Source: Mycolicibacterium aromaticivorans JS19b1 = JCM 16368 (lineage in GTDB: Bacteria > Actinomycetota > Actinomycetes > Mycobacteriales > Mycobacteriaceae). Taken from it: a DNA stretch of 64,000 nt. Both the position numbers and the translations under genes were made by a program. This document shows, piece by piece, positions 34,294-44,806 of the stretch. The notes under the pieces are model-generated. The model made no database searches. It saw only the letters and a list, made by a program, of their open reading frames with translations, and was not told the DNA's origin. Numbering within the stretch: the stretch's first letter is position 1; each line of letters opens with the position of its first letter. Where the stretch lies: the NCBI RefSeq assembly GCF_000559085.1, contig NZ_JALN02000001.1, positions 248,001 to 312,000 on the forward strand, read 5' to 3'.

Positions 34294-35094
34294 TTAGCCC
34301 AGTGCGGCCGCCATCTGCTCTCGCGGCGCCGGCCGGCCTGTGAATTGTTCGACCTGACTGAACGCCTGGTTCAGCAGCATCTGCACACCGCTGATCACGT
34401 CGCCACCGCTGTCCTGCACGGCCGCGGCCAGCGGGGTGGGCCACGGATCGTAGATCGCGTCCAGCAATACCGGCACGCCGGCGAAGACCCCGGCATAGGC
34501 GGCCGCGGCGTCGGCGGGGATTGTGCTCACCAGAACATCGGCGGTAGCCACCACTGCCGGCAGCCCGGCATCGGTCAGGTCGCAGAACTCCGCGGTGACC
34601 TCGACCGCCCGGCCCAGATCCAGCAGCCGGGCCGCCTTGTCACGATTGCGGGCGACCACGGTGACCTCGGTGACGCCGAGGTCGACCAGCGCCACCACCG
34701 CCGCGGGCGCGGTGCCGCCCGAGCCCAGCACGATGGCCCGCCGCAGATGCCGGACGTGCCCCAACGCACCGGCGACCCCGTCGATATCGGTGTTGTCGGC
34801 GCGCCAGCCGCGACCGGTGTGCACCAGAGTGTTGGCCGAGCCGACCAGATCCGCGCGTTCGGTGCGCTCGTCGGCGACCGCGAGCGCGGCGAACTTACCC
34901 GGCATCGTCACCGACAGCCCGACCCATTCCGGACCGAAACTCCGTACCAGGCTTGGCAATTCGGCGGCCGTACATTCGATGCGCTCGTAGGTCCAGTCGG
35001 TCAGGCCCAGCGCGCGGTAGGCGGCCAGGTGCAACAGAGGCGACTTGGAATGCGCGACCGGCGAACCGAGAACCGCCGCCTTACGCGCTGCCAC
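34294..35094 (-). CDS. aroE: Shikimate dehydrogenase
   Basis: This NADP-dependent enzyme reduces 3-dehydroshikimate to shikimate. Visible residues are the substrate site SPVAHSKSP (about 10-18), catalytic Lys in TMPGKFAAL, Asn in SANTLVH, Asp in DNTDIDG and the nucleotide loop GSGGTAPAA. A longer frame exists, but GTG 35094 overlaps the mltG stop by 1 nt (TAGTG) and gives 266 residues, the normal length. It follows mltG and precedes the A24 peptidase gene, about 7 kb from the other aro genes. Confidence 0.95.
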   Translation of the reverse strand: MAARKAAVLGSPVAHSKSPLLHLAAYRALGLTDWTYERIECTAAELPSLVRSFGPEWVGLSVTMPGKFAALAVADERTERADLVGSANTLVHTGRGWRADNTDIDGVAGALGHVRHLRRAIVLGSGGTAPAAVVALVDLGVTEVTVVARNRDKAARLLDLGRAVEVTAEFCDLTDAGLPAVVATADVLVSTIPADAAAAYAGVFAGVPVLLDAIYDPWPTPLAAAVQDSGGDVISGVQMLLNQAFSQVEQFTGRPAPREQMAAALG

Positions 35095-36323
35095 TAGCGC
35101 GCCGAGTCGAGCACGCCGTTGCGTCGTGCCAGCTCGATGTTCGTCAGGTGCTGCTGGTAATCCCGGGTGAACAGCGTGGTGCCCTCGGTATCGACGGTGA
35201 CGAAGTAGAGCCAGTCCCCGGGCTCGGGGCGCTCGGCCGCCGCCAGCGCGTCCTGGCCGGGTGAGCAGATCGGGGTGGCCGGCAGGCCTTCCATGGCGTA
35301 GGTGTTCCACGGCGTGAGCTGCGCACGGTCGCCGTCGGTGGTGGCGACTTCCTGGCGGTCCAGCGGATAGTTCACCGTCGAATCGAATTCCAGCTTCTGC
35401 GGCACACCCAGCCGGTTGTAGATCACCCGGGCGACCTTGGCGAAATCATTGGGCTTGGCCTCGCGCTGCACCAGTGAGCCGACGATCAGGATCTGATACG
35501 GCGACAGGCGCATCGCCGCCGCGGTGTCCAGCAGCCCCACGGCGACGTAGTGGTCGGCGCTCTGCCCGACCAGCTTGGCCAGGATCTCCTGCGGGGACGC
35601 CGACGGATCGACGTTCCAGGTGCCGGGGGCGATCAGCCCCTCCAGCCGGCGGTGGTTCTTGCCCAGCGCGGTCACCGGCTGTGCCGCCCATTGCGGCACG
35701 TTCAACGCCGTCGCCGGCGCCTGCTCGGCCGCACGGCGCAAATCCTCGGCGGCAACGCACTTCTGCTGACCGTTCGCCGGGATGCAGGTGGACTTCGAGA
35801 TCAGGGTGAAGATGCCGTCGGTGACCTTCCCCGACCCGACCTCCGCGATGTCGTCGAGTTGCCGGCCCTCGGGGATCACCAGCTTGCCCACCCGATTCTT
35901 CGGGTCCGCCAGCCGATCCACCGCCGCCGACGCCGACATCTCGGTTCGCACCGCGTAAAAGCCCGGCTGAATCGCGGCGATCGAGGCGTTGTTCTTGGCC
36001 GCGTCGACGAATCCCTTGATGTTGGAGATGACGTTCTTGTCGCGCAGCGTCTGACCGATCTGGGTGGTGGAGTCACCGTCGTGTACCTGGATGACGACGT
36101 CGTCCTTGCCCTCGCCGGAATAGCCGCTGTCCCCACCGAAGAGCTTGCCGCCCAAGTACACCGCCGCCACCACGACCAGCACCATCAGTGCGGCCGCCAC
36201 AGCGCCGATCATCCTGCGCCGCTTACGGTTTCGCTTGGCGCGGGCACGCTCGAGGCGGCTCAGCTTGTGCCGGGGCCGGCCGACCGCCACCGGACCGGAC
36301 CGGTCGTCATAACCGTCAGACAT
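35094..36323 (-). CDS. mltG: Endolytic murein transglycosylase MltG (YceG-like)
   Basis: A membrane-bound lytic transglycosylase that releases nascent peptidoglycan strands. The 409 residues have a basic cytoplasmic tail ([16 protein letters not shown]), one helix at about residues 37-58, a LysM-like region and the catalytic domain. The conserved Glu is in [23 protein letters not shown], and DSTVNYPLD plus [17 protein letters not shown] follow. It overlaps ruvX by 8 nt, and the alaS-ruvX-mltG-aroE order is conserved in mycobacteria. Confidence 0.93.
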   Translation of the reverse strand: MSDGYDDRSGPVAVGRPRHKLSRLERARAKRNRKRRRMIGAVAAALMVLVVVAAVYLGGKLFGGDSGYSGEGKDDVVIQVHDGDSTTQIGQTLRDKNVISNIKGFVDAAKNNASIAAIQPGFYAVRTEMSASAAVDRLADPKNRVGKLVIPEGRQLDDIAEVGSGKVTDGIFTLISKSTCIPANGQQKCVAAEDLRRAAEQAPATALNVPQWAAQPVTALGKNHRRLEGLIAPGTWNVDPSASPQEILAKLVGQSADHYVAVGLLDTAAAMRLSPYQILIVGSLVQREAKPNDFAKVARVIYNRLGVPQKLEFDSTVNYPLDRQEVATTDGDRAQLTPWNTYAMEGLPATPICSPGQDALAAAERPEPGDWLYFVTVDTEGTTLFTRDYQQHLTNIELARRNGVLDSAR

Positions 36324-36849
36324 CGTCGCTCCCGGCGCTCGTCGTTTCCCGGGTCGCTTCGCTCTGCCCCTCAGAGGCGTTCCGGCGCTGGTCGAGCCAG
36401 CCCTGCAGGATCCCCACCGCGGCCGCCTGGTCGATGACGCCGCGTTGAGCCTTGGCGCGCACGCCGGCCTCCCGCAGCGACCGCTGGGCGACCACCGTCG
36501 TCAATCGTTCGTCGGCCAGCCGGACCGGCACCGGCGCGATCCGCTCGGTCAGCGCGTCGGCCACCTCGACCGCGTCCTGAGCCGACGTCCCGGCCCGATC
36601 TGCCAGCGTGCGCGGTAATCCGACCACCACCTCGACGACGTCGTGTTCGGCAACCAATGCGCTCAGCCGGCGCAGGTGCTTGCCGGTCCGCTCGCGGCGC
36701 ACCGTTTCGACCGGAGTGGCAAGGATGCCGTCGGGGTCGCTGACCGCCACCCCGATGCGCACCGTGCCCACGTCGATGCCGAGCCGCCGCCCTCGCCCGG
36801 GATCGTCTGCGCCGGGCCGGTCAGGCACGCGGTTCTGCGCGGAGAGCAC
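36316..36849 (-). CDS. ruvX: YqgF/RuvX RNase H-like Holliday-junction resolvase homologue
   Basis: A 177-residue RNase H-fold protein involved in pre-16S rRNA processing and DNA repair. Visible are [16 protein letters not shown] (catalytic Asp), [18 protein letters not shown] and the final Asp in [17 protein letters not shown]. The C-terminal tail after residue 155 is hydrophilic and variable. The start could also be GTG 36828. It begins 5 nt after the alaS stop. Confidence 0.93.
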   Translation of the reverse strand: MLSAQNRVPDRPGADDPGRGRRLGIDVGTVRIGVAVSDPDGILATPVETVRRERTGKHLRRLSALVAEHDVVEVVVGLPRTLADRAGTSAQDAVEVADALTERIAPVPVRLADERLTTVVAQRSLREAGVRAKAQRGVIDQAAAVGILQGWLDQRRNASEGQSEATRETTSAGSDDV

Positions 36850-36854
36850 TGACG

Positions 36855-39554
36855 CTAGCTCCGCGCGATCTCTGCGCGAACCGCCCCCAGTGCCGCATCG
36901 ATTCCGGCGGGGTTCTTGCCGGATCCCTGCGCCAGATCAGCCTTGCCGCCGCCCCGCCCGTCGACAGCCGAAGAAATCTGCTTGATGAGTTCGTCGGCGC
37001 GCAGCCCGGCGTCCTGTGCGGCCGGATTGGTCGCGACAACAAAAGGAACAGTGCTTACTCCGTCTGTTTCGGGACCTTCGCTGATGAGCACCACGACCCC
37101 GGGGTCGGAGCCCAGCTTGCCGCGGATGTCGCCAACCAGGGAGCGCAGATCACCGGCGTTCATCCCGGCCGACATGCGCTGCGCCACAAGACGGACCTTA
37201 CCCACCTGCTCGGCACCAGCAGCGGCGTTCGCCGCGGCAGCGCGCGCGGTGGCCAGCCGAACCCGATCGAGTTCCTTCTCGGCGACCCTGAGCTTCTCGA
37301 CGAGGCTTGCCACCCGGGCCGGCACCTCATCGGAGGGCACCTTGAGCGACGACGCCAGACCGGCCATCAGCGCGCGTTCCTTGGCGAGGTGGCGGAACGA
37401 GTCCAGGCCGACGTAGGCCTCGACGCGGCGCACACCGGAGCCCACCGACGACTCGCCCAGGATCGTGACCGGACCGATCTGCGCCGAGTTGTGCACGTGG
37501 GTGCCGCCGCAGAGTTCCAGCGAGAACGGCCCGCCGATCTCGACCACCCGGACCTCGTCGGGATAGGACTCGCCGAACATCGCCATGGCGCCCATCGCCT
37601 TGGCTTTCTCCAGCTTCTCGTTGAAGGTGTGCACCTCGAAGTCGGCTTGCACGGCCTCGTTGGCGACCTCTTCGACCTGCGCGCGCTGCTCATCGCTCAA
37701 TGCGCCCTGGTAGTTGAAGTCGAACCGCAGATAGCCCGGGCGGTTCAGCGAACCGGCCTGAACGGCGTTGGGGCCCAACACCTGTCGCAGTGCGGCGTGC
37801 ACCATGTGCGTGCCGGAATGACCCTGGGTGGCCCCGCGCCGCCACTCCGGGTCGACCGCCGCGGTGACGGTGTCGCCCTCGACGAATTCGCCGGACTCGA
37901 CGTTGATCCGGTGCACCCACAGGGTTTTGGCGATCTTCTGCACATCGGTGACCGCGGCCTTGGCCGCACCGCTGCCACTGATCGAGCCGACGTCGGCGAT
38001 CTGTCCACCGGACTCGGCGTAGAGCGGGGTGCGGTCCAGCACGATCTCAATGCGCTCGGCAGCCTGCTCGCGACCGCCGTGGGCAACCACCGGCACCCGC
38101 TTGCCGTCGACGAAGATGCCGAGAATCCTTGCCTCCGATGTCAATTCGTCGAACCCGGTGAACTCCGTCGGCCCGGCGTCGACCAGCTCGCGGAACGCCG
38201 ACAGGTCGGCGTGGGCGTGCTTGCGGGCCGCGGCGTCGGCCTTGGCGCGACGGCGTTGCTCGGCCATCAGCTCACGGAAGCCGAGCTCGTCGACGCTGAG
38301 GTCCGCCTCGGCCGCCATCTCCAACGTGAGCTCGATCGGGAAGCCGTAAGTGTCGTGCAGCGCGAACGCCTCCGAGCCGCCCAGCACGGTTTTGCCTGCC
38401 GACTTCGTTGCGGCGGCAGCCTCCTCGAACAGCTTCGACCCCGACGCAAGCGTCCGATTGAACGCGGTTTCCTCGGCGACCGCGATGCGCTGGATCCGGT
38501 CGAAATCGCTGACCAGTTCCGGATAGGACGGCCCCATCGCGTCGCGCACAGTGAGCATCAGCTCCGCCATGATCGGCTGCTCGACGCCCAACAGTTTCGC
38601 GGCGCGGATGATGCGCCGCAGCAGCCGGCGCAGCACGTACCCGCGGCCCTCGTTGCCGGGGGTTACCCCGTCGGCGATGATGATCGCCGACGTGCGGCTG
38701 TGGTCGGCGATCACCCGGTAGCGGACGTCGTCGTCGTGCGAGCCCTGGCCGTAGCCGCGGGGCGCGAGCGCCGCTGCAGCGTCAATTACCGGCCTTAGCA
38801 GGTCCGTCTCGTACACGTTGTCGACGTCCTGCAGCAGGCAGGCGATCCGCTCGACACCCATGCCGGTGTCGATGTTCTTGCGGGGCAACGGCCCGAGGAT
38901 CTCGAAGTCGTCCTTGGACGTGCCCTCACCGCGCTCGTTCTGCATGAACACGAGATTCCAGATCTCGATGTAGCGGTTCTCGTCGGCTTCCGGACCGCCT
39001 TCGACGCCGTACGCCGGCCCCCGGTCGTAGTAGATCTCCGAGCACGGCCCGCACGGGCCGGGGATGCCCATCGACCAGTAGTTGTCGGCCATGCCGCGGC
39101 GCTGGATCCGCTCGGCCGGCAGACCGGCCACCTCCTGCCAGAGCTGCTCGGCTTCGTCGTCGTCGTAGAAGACCGTCGCCCACAGCCGTTCCGGGTCGAA
39201 CCCGTAGCCGCCCTGCTCGACCGGCTTGGTCAGCAAGGTCCACGCCAGCTCGATCGCGCGGCGCTTGAAGTAGTCGCCGAACGAGAAGTTGCCCGCCATC
39301 TGGAAGAAGGTGTTGTGCCGGGTGGTGATGCCCACCTCGTCGATGTCGGGGGTACGGATGCACTTCTGGATGCTGGTGGCCGTCGGATACGGCGGAGTGC
39401 GCTGCCCGAGGAAGAACGGCACGAACTGCACCATGCCCGCATTGACGAACAACAGGTTCGGGTCGTCGAGGATCACCGAGGCGCTCGGTACCTCGGTGTG
39501 GCCTGCTTGCACGAAGTGATCCAGGAATCGCTTCCTGATCTCGTGTGTCTGCAC
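36855..39554 (-). CDS. alaS: Alanyl-tRNA synthetase
   Basis: This enzyme charges tRNA-Ala. The N-terminal class II catalytic core begins [13 protein letters not shown] and contains the motif [14 protein letters not shown]. The tRNA-binding middle follows. The editing domain has Zn ligands in [12 protein letters not shown] and [13 protein letters not shown], and the C-terminal oligomerisation domain ends [15 protein letters not shown] 39554 is chosen because it matches the mycobacterial start and has AAGGAA upstream, giving 899 residues. The long frame to 39929 reads through the neighbouring yjbQ gene. Confidence 0.98.
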   Translation of the reverse strand: MQTHEIRKRFLDHFVQAGHTEVPSASVILDDPNLLFVNAGMVQFVPFFLGQRTPPYPTATSIQKCIRTPDIDEVGITTRHNTFFQMAGNFSFGDYFKRRAIELAWTLLTKPVEQGGYGFDPERLWATVFYDDDEAEQLWQEVAGLPAERIQRRGMADNYWSMGIPGPCGPCSEIYYDRGPAYGVEGGPEADENRYIEIWNLVFMQNERGEGTSKDDFEILGPLPRKNIDTGMGVERIACLLQDVDNVYETDLLRPVIDAAAALAPRGYGQGSHDDDVRYRVIADHSRTSAIIIADGVTPGNEGRGYVLRRLLRRIIRAAKLLGVEQPIMAELMLTVRDAMGPSYPELVSDFDRIQRIAVAEETAFNRTLASGSKLFEEAAAATKSAGKTVLGGSEAFALHDTYGFPIELTLEMAAEADLSVDELGFRELMAEQRRRAKADAAARKHAHADLSAFRELVDAGPTEFTGFDELTSEARILGIFVDGKRVPVVAHGGREQAAERIEIVLDRTPLYAESGGQIADVGSISGSGAAKAAVTDVQKIAKTLWVHRINVESGEFVEGDTVTAAVDPEWRRGATQGHSGTHMVHAALRQVLGPNAVQAGSLNRPGYLRFDFNYQGALSDEQRAQVEEVANEAVQADFEVHTFNEKLEKAKAMGAMAMFGESYPDEVRVVEIGGPFSLELCGGTHVHNSAQIGPVTILGESSVGSGVRRVEAYVGLDSFRHLAKERALMAGLASSLKVPSDEVPARVASLVEKLRVAEKELDRVRLATARAAAANAAAGAEQVGKVRLVAQRMSAGMNAGDLRSLVGDIRGKLGSDPGVVVLISEGPETDGVSTVPFVVATNPAAQDAGLRADELIKQISSAVDGRGGGKADLAQGSGKNPAGIDAALGAVRAEIARS

Positions 39555-39625
39555 TGGGTTTCCTTGCGTTCGGGGTGCGGCTCGACGGACGCTTCGACCG
39601 CACCACATTACCGGGCGCCTTCGGG

Positions 39626-40027
39626 TCAGCCGCTGACGAAGCTCAGCCGGACCGATCGTCGCGGATTGTCCTGGTTCAGGTCGACCAGCACGATGCTCTG
39701 CCAGGTGCCCAGCAGCGGCGTGCCGTCGCCCACCGGAACGGTCACCGACGGCGCGACGATGGCCGGCAGCACATGATCGGCGCCGTGCCCCGGCGAACCG
39801 TGCGAGTGGCGGTAACGGTCGTCCCGCGGCAGCAGCCGTTCCAGGGTGTCGAGCAGATCGGAATCGGAGCCCGCCCCGGTCTCGATGACGGCGACGCCGG
39901 CGGTGGCATGCGGCACGAACACGTTGCACAGTCCGTCACCGCGGCCGCGGCAGAACGACCGCACCTCGTCGGTCAAGTCGACGATCCGGCGCCGCGAGCT
40001 GTCGATGTCAAGCACGTCGGTGTCCAC
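39626..40027 (-). CDS. YjbQ/UPF0047 family protein (Rv2556c-like)
   Basis: A 133-residue protein of the UPF0047/YjbQ family. It has the conserved metal-site-like histidines in [14 protein letters not shown] and [15 protein letters not shown], and [13 protein letters not shown] near the end. Members have weak thiamine-phosphate-synthase-like activity in vitro; the in vivo role is unclear. GTG 40027 lies 7 nt after TAGGCT without a Shine-Dalgarno, pointing to leaderless translation. It is 71 nt upstream of alaS on the same strand. Confidence 0.88.
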   Translation of the reverse strand: MDTDVLDIDSSRRRIVDLTDEVRSFCRGRGDGLCNVFVPHATAGVAVIETGAGSDSDLLDTLERLLPRDDRYRHSHGSPGHGADHVLPAIVAPSVTVPVGDGTPLLGTWQSIVLVDLNQDNPRRSVRLSFVSG

Positions 40028-40034
40028 GGTTTCC

Positions 40035-40040
40035 AGCCTA
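40035..40040 (-). promoter_or_regulatory. -10 hexamer for leaderless yjbQ-like transcript
   Basis: Minus-strand TAGGCT is separated by 7 nt (GGAAACC) from the GTG start codon. Confidence 0.45.
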
Positions 40041-40086
40041 GGCGACCTCGTCGAAACCGTTGCCAGCTCATATCGAGGAGAGGAAG

Positions 40087-40764
40087 GTGAACAGTGCCGG
40101 TGGCGCCGCCGGGGCGCCACCCCCAGCCGAAGGGGGTGGAGGAGTGCACGCACGCTCTACCACGTTTGCCGCGCGCCCGGGATCCATCGATGCGGGCATC
40201 GCGGTCTTCCGCGACGAGGTGATGCCGGCGCTTCAGGGCATGACCGGATGTGTCGGCATGTCGCTTCTGACCGACCGCGAGTCGGGCCGCTGCATCGTTA
40301 CCACCGCCTGGGACGATGACGCGGCCATGCACTCGAGCGCCGATGAGGTCCGGCTGTTTCGCGACCGGGCCGCCCGGGTGCTCGGAGCCACCCCAACGGT
40401 GGACGAATGGGAGATCGCGGCGGTGCATCGCGACCACCGCTCGGGTGCGGGTGCCTGTGTGCGGGCCACGTGGCTGCAGGCCAGACCCGACCAGTTCGAC
40501 CAGGCCGTCGAGTTCTACAAGACGACGGTGCTCCCGGAGATCGAGCAGCTCGACGGCTTCTGCAGCACGAGCATGATGTGCGACCGATCCACCGGCCGCG
40601 CCGTGGTGTCGACCACGTATGACAGCCAGGACGCGATGGAACGCAGTCGCGACGCGGCACGGTCGCTGCGGACCGCACTGCTGCGCGATCTGGGTGCCGA
40701 CCAGGTCGACGTCGGTGAGTTCGAGCTGGCGATCGCCCGGCTGCGGGTGCCGGAGCTGGCGTAG
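40087..40764 (+). CDS. Duplicated dimeric ferredoxin-fold (ABM-like) protein, Rv2557/Rv2558-like
   Basis: A 225-residue cytoplasmic protein built from two similar halves (about residues 25-115 and 120-215), each with the antibiotic-biosynthesis-monooxygenase-like pattern. In the first half this is [20 protein letters not shown], then [15 protein letters not shown]. In the second it is [19 protein letters not shown], then [15 protein letters not shown]. It resembles the paired M. tuberculosis Rv2557/Rv2558, of unknown biochemistry. GTG 40087 follows AGGAG. A later GTG at 40144 would skip the low-complexity N-terminus encoded by the hairpin region. Confidence 0.8.
   Translation: MNSAGGAAGAPPPAEGGGGVHARSTTFAARPGSIDAGIAVFRDEVMPALQGMTGCVGMSLLTDRESGRCIVTTAWDDDAAMHSSADEVRLFRDRAARVLGATPTVDEWEIAAVHRDHRSGAGACVRATWLQARPDQFDQAVEFYKTTVLPEIEQLDGFCSTSMMCDRSTGRAVVSTTYDSQDAMERSRDAARSLRTALLRDLGADQVDVGEFELAIARLRVPELA
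40099..40139 (+). repeat. Two overlapping, mutually exclusive GC-rich hairpins
   Basis: GGTGGCGCC (40099-40107) pairs with GGCGCCACC (40113-40121). CCACCCCC (40117-40124) pairs with GGGGGTGG (40132-40139). Both stems are perfect and share bases 40117-40121, so only one can form at a time. They lie at the very 5' end of the Rv2557-like gene, and the second stem covers the purine-rich stretch before GTG 40144. Confidence 0.6.
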
Positions 40765-40795
40765 TCCGAGAGGACAACCCCGTGACTTAAGGCCC

Positions 40796-40820
40796 TGCCC
40801 CGGGTCTGTCGGACGGGGCA
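40796..40820 (+). terminator. Possible hairpin terminator after the Rv2557-like gene
   Basis: TGCCCCG (40796-40802) and CGGGGCA (40814-40820) form a perfect 7-bp stem with an 11-nt loop, 32 nt after the stop codon. No U-tract follows, as is usual in mycobacteria, so the call is tentative. Confidence 0.35.
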
Positions 40821-40832
40821 ACGTTGTCGGCT

Positions 40833-41486
40833 ATGAGCAAGCAGAGGCCGGTACTCGCCACGTGGATGGCGGCCGCCGGAATCGCCGCGGTCTACCGCTG
40901 GGTGCTGCGACCCACGATGTACGGGTGGGGCGCCACCGATTCGGAGGTCGCCGCCGAGCTGCCCGGCGACGACTTGGTGGAACCCGGCAGCGCACGCACC
41001 ACCCGGGCGATCACCATCGACGCACCGGTCGAGGACGTCTGGCCGTGGCTGGTGCAGATCGGCGAGAACCGCGGCGGTTTCTACAGTTACGACGCGCTCG
41101 AGCGTCTGGTCGGGACCCGGATTCACAACGCCGACGTCGTACACCCGGAATGGCAGCAGCTCCAAGTCGGTGACACGGTGTGGCTGGCTCAACGCTACGG
41201 CCAGCGAGGCCGGCAGCTGGTCGCGGAGATCGTGCCCAACTCGCATCTCGTGCTGATGTCAGCGGCGGACTACGACCGGGTGCAGCGCGGTGAGAAGGCG
41301 TTCGGGTCGTGGGCGTTCTGTCTGCGGCCGCAGTCCGGGGTGACCCGGCTGCTGGTGCGCGGCAGCGGCGCCCCGGTCGGTCAATCAGCCTTCGACATCG
41401 TGCATTTCCTGATGGAACGCGGGATGCTGCGCGGGATTCGGGAACGGGCGCAGCGACCGGCCCGACCGGCACCGCTTCCGCACTGA
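40833..41486 (+). CDS. SRPBCC-fold hypothetical protein
   Basis: A 217-residue protein with an N-terminal hydrophobic segment ([15 protein letters not shown]). The segment [20 protein letters not shown] is typical of the START/SRPBCC (polyketide cyclase-like) superfamily, which binds hydrophobic ligands. A Pro/Arg-rich tail ends the protein. ATG 40833 is used; TTG 40824 is in frame but less likely. It converges on rarA. Function unknown. Confidence 0.72.
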   Translation: MSKQRPVLATWMAAAGIAAVYRWVLRPTMYGWGATDSEVAAELPGDDLVEPGSARTTRAITIDAPVEDVWPWLVQIGENRGGFYSYDALERLVGTRIHNADVVHPEWQQLQVGDTVWLAQRYGQRGRQLVAEIVPNSHLVLMSAADYDRVQRGEKAFGSWAFCLRPQSGVTRLLVRGSGAPVGQSAFDIVHFLMERGMLRGIRERAQRPARPAPLPH

Positions 41487-41493
41487 CTCCGTC

Positions 41494-42822
41494 TCAGCGC
41501 TTGCGCCGGATGATCGCGCGCAATTTGTCCAACCGGCTGCCGATCTCACGCTCAGCGCCGTGGTTCGTCGGCGTGTAGTAGTCGACGCCCACCACCTCGT
41601 CAGGCGGATACTGTTGCGGCACAACACCATCAGGGTCGTCGTGCGGGTACCGGTACCCGACCGCGTTACCGAGCTTGGCCGCCCCCGCGTAATGCCCGTC
41701 GCGCAGATGCGCCGGCACCAAACCGGCCTTGCCGCTGCGGATGTCGTTCATCGCGGCACCGAGCGCAGTGGTCACGGCATTGGATTTCGGCGCGGTGGCC
41801 AGGTGCACGGTCGCGTGCGCGAGCGTCAGCTGCGCCTCGGGCATGCCGATCAGCTGGACAGTCTGTGCGGCGGCGACCGCGGTCAGCAACGCCGTCGGGT
41901 CGGCCATCCCGATGTCCTCGCTGGCGAGGATCATCAGGCGGCGCGCCAGGAACCGGGGATCCTCCCCCGCCACCAGCATCCGCGCCAGATAGTGCAAAGC
42001 GGCGTCGACGTCCGAGCCGCGGATCGACTTGATGAACGCGCTGATCACGTCGTAGTGCTGATCGCCGTCGCGGTCGTAGCGCACCGCCGCCTTGTCCAGC
42101 GACTGCTCGATCACCTCGACGGTGACGTGCTCACCGGATTCGGCGGCGACCTCCAGCGCGGTCAGCGCCCGTCGGGCATCCCCGGCGGACAGCTGCACCA
42201 CCAGGTCGACGGCGTCATCGTCGACGGTGACCGCGCCGTTCAGCCCCCGCGGGTCTTCGATGGCGCGCAGCACCACGGTGCGCACGTTGTCTGCGGTCAG
42301 CGGCTGCAGTTGCAGGATGAGCGAGCGCGACAGCAGCGGCGCGACCACCGAGAAAGACGGGTTCTCGGTGGTCGCGGCCACCAGCAGCACGATCCGGTTC
42401 TCCACCGCCGCGAGCAGGGCGTCCTGCTGGGTCTTGGAGAACCGGTGGACCTCGTCGATGAACAGCACGGTCTGCTCGCCGTAGGCCGCTGCCCGGCGGG
42501 CATTGTCGATGACGGCACGCACTTCCTTGACGCCGGCGCTCAGCGCGGAGAGAGCCTCGAACCGTCGCCCGGTGGCCTGGGACACCAGCGACGCGAGCGT
42601 GGTCTTGCCGGTGCCTGGCGGCCCGTAGAGGATCACCGATGCGGCGCCGGAGCCTTCGACCAGGCGGCGCAGGGGTGACCCCTGCCTAAGCAGGTTCTCC
42701 TGCCCGACGACCTCGTCCAGGCTGGCCGGGCGCATCCGGACGGCCAGCGGTGCCGACGTCGGCGCCGCCGAGCTGACCCGGGCGTCGGCGTCGCCGGGCA
42801 CGTCGAACAGGCTGTCGGACAC
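41494..42822 (-). CDS. rarA: Replication-associated recombination protein A (AAA+)
   Basis: A clamp-loader-like AAA+ ATPase (MgsA/RarA, human WRNIP1 family) that acts at stalled replication forks. The 442 residues have [12 protein letters not shown], Walker [10 protein letters not shown] (about 68-76), Walker [10 protein letters not shown], sensor 1 AATTENPSF and the C-terminal tetramerisation region with [12 protein letters not shown] and [10 protein letters not shown]. It starts with GTG and corresponds to Rv2559c. Confidence 0.95.
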   Translation of the reverse strand: MSDSLFDVPGDADARVSSAAPTSAPLAVRMRPASLDEVVGQENLLRQGSPLRRLVEGSGAASVILYGPPGTGKTTLASLVSQATGRRFEALSALSAGVKEVRAVIDNARRAAAYGEQTVLFIDEVHRFSKTQQDALLAAVENRIVLLVAATTENPSFSVVAPLLSRSLILQLQPLTADNVRTVVLRAIEDPRGLNGAVTVDDDAVDLVVQLSAGDARRALTALEVAAESGEHVTVEVIEQSLDKAAVRYDRDGDQHYDVISAFIKSIRGSDVDAALHYLARMLVAGEDPRFLARRLMILASEDIGMADPTALLTAVAAAQTVQLIGMPEAQLTLAHATVHLATAPKSNAVTTALGAAMNDIRSGKAGLVPAHLRDGHYAGAAKLGNAVGYRYPHDDPDGVVPQQYPPDEVVGVDYYTPTNHGAEREIGSRLDKLRAIIRRKR

Positions 42823-42848
42823 GCCCCCAGACTTACCACGTTCGCAAT

Positions 42849-43283
42849 GTGGTCGTCGTGACTGCGCGCGGCTGGGCCCTGTTCGCCGCGATGAGCGTCA
42901 TCTGGCGCATCGGCCCCAGGGACATCCCAGCGGCACCCGTATCTGTTGATCAGAGTGGCCGTCGACGAGGTGTCGGTGCCGGTCCTGGTGTTCACCCCGA
43001 CGGCGGTCGGCGCGGTACAGCTCCGCACGCGTACGCGGCCATCGCGGCGCTGGCCGGTATCTGCACGGCATTGGCCTTCGTGGTGTTCTTCGCGCTGATC
43101 AAGGAGGTGGGAGCCACGAGCGCACTGCTGTTCGCCTACGTCAATCCGGCAGTCGCGCTGATCGCCGGAGTGCTGCTGCCGAGTGAGCCTTTGGCGTGGT
43201 TGCGCATCGCCGGGCTGATACTGATCCTTACGGGCTCGGTGCCGGCAAGCCGTACGACGTCAGAACACGTCGCCGACGAGTAG
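42849..43283 (+). pseudogene. Decayed EamA/DMT-family transporter
   Basis: The 5' part encodes an EamA-like start ([14 protein letters not shown]). After about 42926 the expected PYLLIRVAVDEVSVPVLVF continues in a different frame, following roughly 28 nt of extra sequence. It runs to about 43020, then the original frame resumes in the last third of a normal transporter (AAIAALAGICTALAF to LILILTGSVPASR). About half of a normal gene of roughly 900 bp is missing. It is therefore a pseudogene with a frameshift and an internal deletion. Its 3' end overlaps the convergent TetR gene. Confidence 0.85.
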
Positions 43284-43919
43284 TCGGCAGGCCACGTCGA
43301 CGTCGGCCAGCGCATCTTCGGGGCGCAGCGCACCGCCGACTGTCCAGGTGAGGATGCCGAAGGCGGCCTGCTGGACCAGCCGGGTGCGACGCAGATGTTC
43401 GGCGGTGGGGTTCTCGACGCCGGCGATATCGAGGATGAGCTCACGCAGCGTGGGATCGTCGGGAGCGTCCTCCTGTGCGCGGACGATCTGCGTGGACGTG
43501 ATCATCGCATGCGCAAGGTGCTTGTGACGCAACAGATTTCGACAAGCGGCCACCATCAGCGCGGCAATGTCTCCGGCGGGGTCGCCACTGGGAGGCGGTG
43601 GCCGGAACTTGGACACCTGGGCGAACAGCACCGCGGCGAACACGTGGTGCTTGGAGGGGTAATAGCGGTAAAGGGTGCGCAGCGCCACTCCGGCGTCGGC
43701 GGCGATCTCCTGGGCTCCGATGCGGTCGATCTCTTTGGTCGCACCCAATCTGGCAGCGGCGGCGAGGATGGCACCGCGCCGGTTCTCCTGGTCATCGGTC
43801 GCCGGGCGGGCCGGCGCCCGGGGCTCTCCGATCCGCGGCACGTGACTCAGTATCGGGCATCGGCTACGCGCCCGCGCACTGGTACCGATCAGCGAGACGA
43901 CCGTCACGGGTTTGGGCAT
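43260..43919 (-). CDS. TetR-family transcriptional regulator
   Basis: A 219-residue regulator (GTG 43841 would give 193). The helix-turn-helix region is IGAQEIAADAGVALRTLYRYY followed by PSKHHVFAAVLF. The C-terminal ligand domain includes TWTVGGALRPEDALADV. It is divergent from the SDR gene at 43939 with a short spacer, so the SDR is a likely target. No clear palindrome was found between them. Confidence 0.85.
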   Translation of the reverse strand: MPKPVTVVSLIGTSARARSRCPILSHVPRIGEPRAPARPATDDQENRRGAILAAAARLGATKEIDRIGAQEIAADAGVALRTLYRYYPSKHHVFAAVLFAQVSKFRPPPPSGDPAGDIAALMVAACRNLLRHKHLAHAMITSTQIVRAQEDAPDDPTLRELILDIAGVENPTAEHLRRTRLVQQAAFGILTWTVGGALRPEDALADVDVACRLLVGDVF

Positions 43920-43938
43920 GGCGCGTCAGGATCGGTAG

Positions 43939-44727
43939 GTGTCCTATGCGAAATACGGTCCATGGGCGGTGATCGCCGGCGGCTCTGAAGGGGTGGGCGC
44001 CGAATTCGCCCGCTTGTTGGCAGAGTCGGGCGTGAATCTCGTTCTGGTGGCCCGCAAACCGCAACCACTCGAGGCGACGGCCGCGACATGCCGTGAGCTC
44101 GGCGTCGAAGTACGCAGTGTGGCAACCGATCTCGCCTCCCCCGCCGCGCCCGCCGACGTGACCGCGGCCACCGACGGGCTCGAGGTCGGCTTGTTCATCT
44201 ACAACGCCGGGGCGAACACCTGCAGTGCCGATTTTCTGGACGCCGATCTGGCGGACTTTCAGAAGGTCATCGACCTCAACATCACCACGATGATGGCGCT
44301 GACGCAGCACTACGGCCGGCTGATGCGGGAGCGCCGCCGCGGCGGCATCCTGCTGGTGGGGTCGATGTCGGGATACCTGGGCTCGGTGCGCCACACGGTG
44401 TACGGCGGGGTGAAGGCCTACGGCCGCATCTTCGCCGAGGGGCTGTGGCTGGAGCTGCGGGACCACGGCGTCGACGTACTGGAGCTGGTGCTGGGTGTCA
44501 CCCGCACGCCGGCGATGGAGCGGGTGGGCCTGAACTTCGACGTGCCCGGCATGCGGGTGGCCGACCCGGCCGACGTCGCCCGCGAAGGGCTGGAGCAGTT
44601 GCCGAACGGCCCGGTGTTCGTCGCGGGCGGGAACGCCGAAGACGTTGCGCGACGCAATGATCCGGACCGCACGAAGGTAGTGGCGGGCGCGCACCGGATG
44701 ATGCAGAAGCTGATGGGGCTGACGTAG
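43939..44727 (+). CDS. Short-chain dehydrogenase/reductase
   Basis: A 262-residue SDR with a modified cofactor loop, AGGSEGVG (residues 13-20), followed by VARKP with an Arg at the end of the second strand, which suggests NADP. NAG is in IYNAGANTC. The catalytic Ser is in LLVGSMSGYLG and Tyr/Lys are in YGGVK. The start is GTG 43939 with AGGA about 8 nt before it. Divergent from the TetR gene. The substrate is unknown. Confidence 0.87.
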   Translation: MSYAKYGPWAVIAGGSEGVGAEFARLLAESGVNLVLVARKPQPLEATAATCRELGVEVRSVATDLASPAAPADVTAATDGLEVGLFIYNAGANTCSADFLDADLADFQKVIDLNITTMMALTQHYGRLMRERRRGGILLVGSMSGYLGSVRHTVYGGVKAYGRIFAEGLWLELRDHGVDVLELVLGVTRTPAMERVGLNFDVPGMRVADPADVAREGLEQLPNGPVFVAGGNAEDVARRNDPDRTKVVAGAHRMMQKLMGLT

Positions 44728-44776
44728 TCATCCCCAGATCCGCGTTGATGCCCAGCGTGACCTTCAGGACCATTTT

Positions 44777-44799
44777 CTGTCGGTGGGTCGCACTAATGT
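44777..44799 (+). promoter_or_regulatory. DNA-damage (PafBC/RecA-independent) promoter of the HNH gene
   Basis: CTGTCGGTG (44777-44785), 8 nt, then TAATGT (44794-44799). This matches the published RecA-independent mycobacterial damage promoter tTGTCRgtg-N8-TAnnnT at every position but the first (a weak one). The GTG start follows 7 nt after the -10, so the transcript is probably leaderless. Confidence 0.75.
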
Positions 44800-44806
44800 T
44801 CGAAGT

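Noticed and set aside
39555..39929. N-terminal extension of alaS
   Set aside because: Reads through the yjbQ-like gene out of frame; the known AlaS start with Shine-Dalgarno is at 39554.
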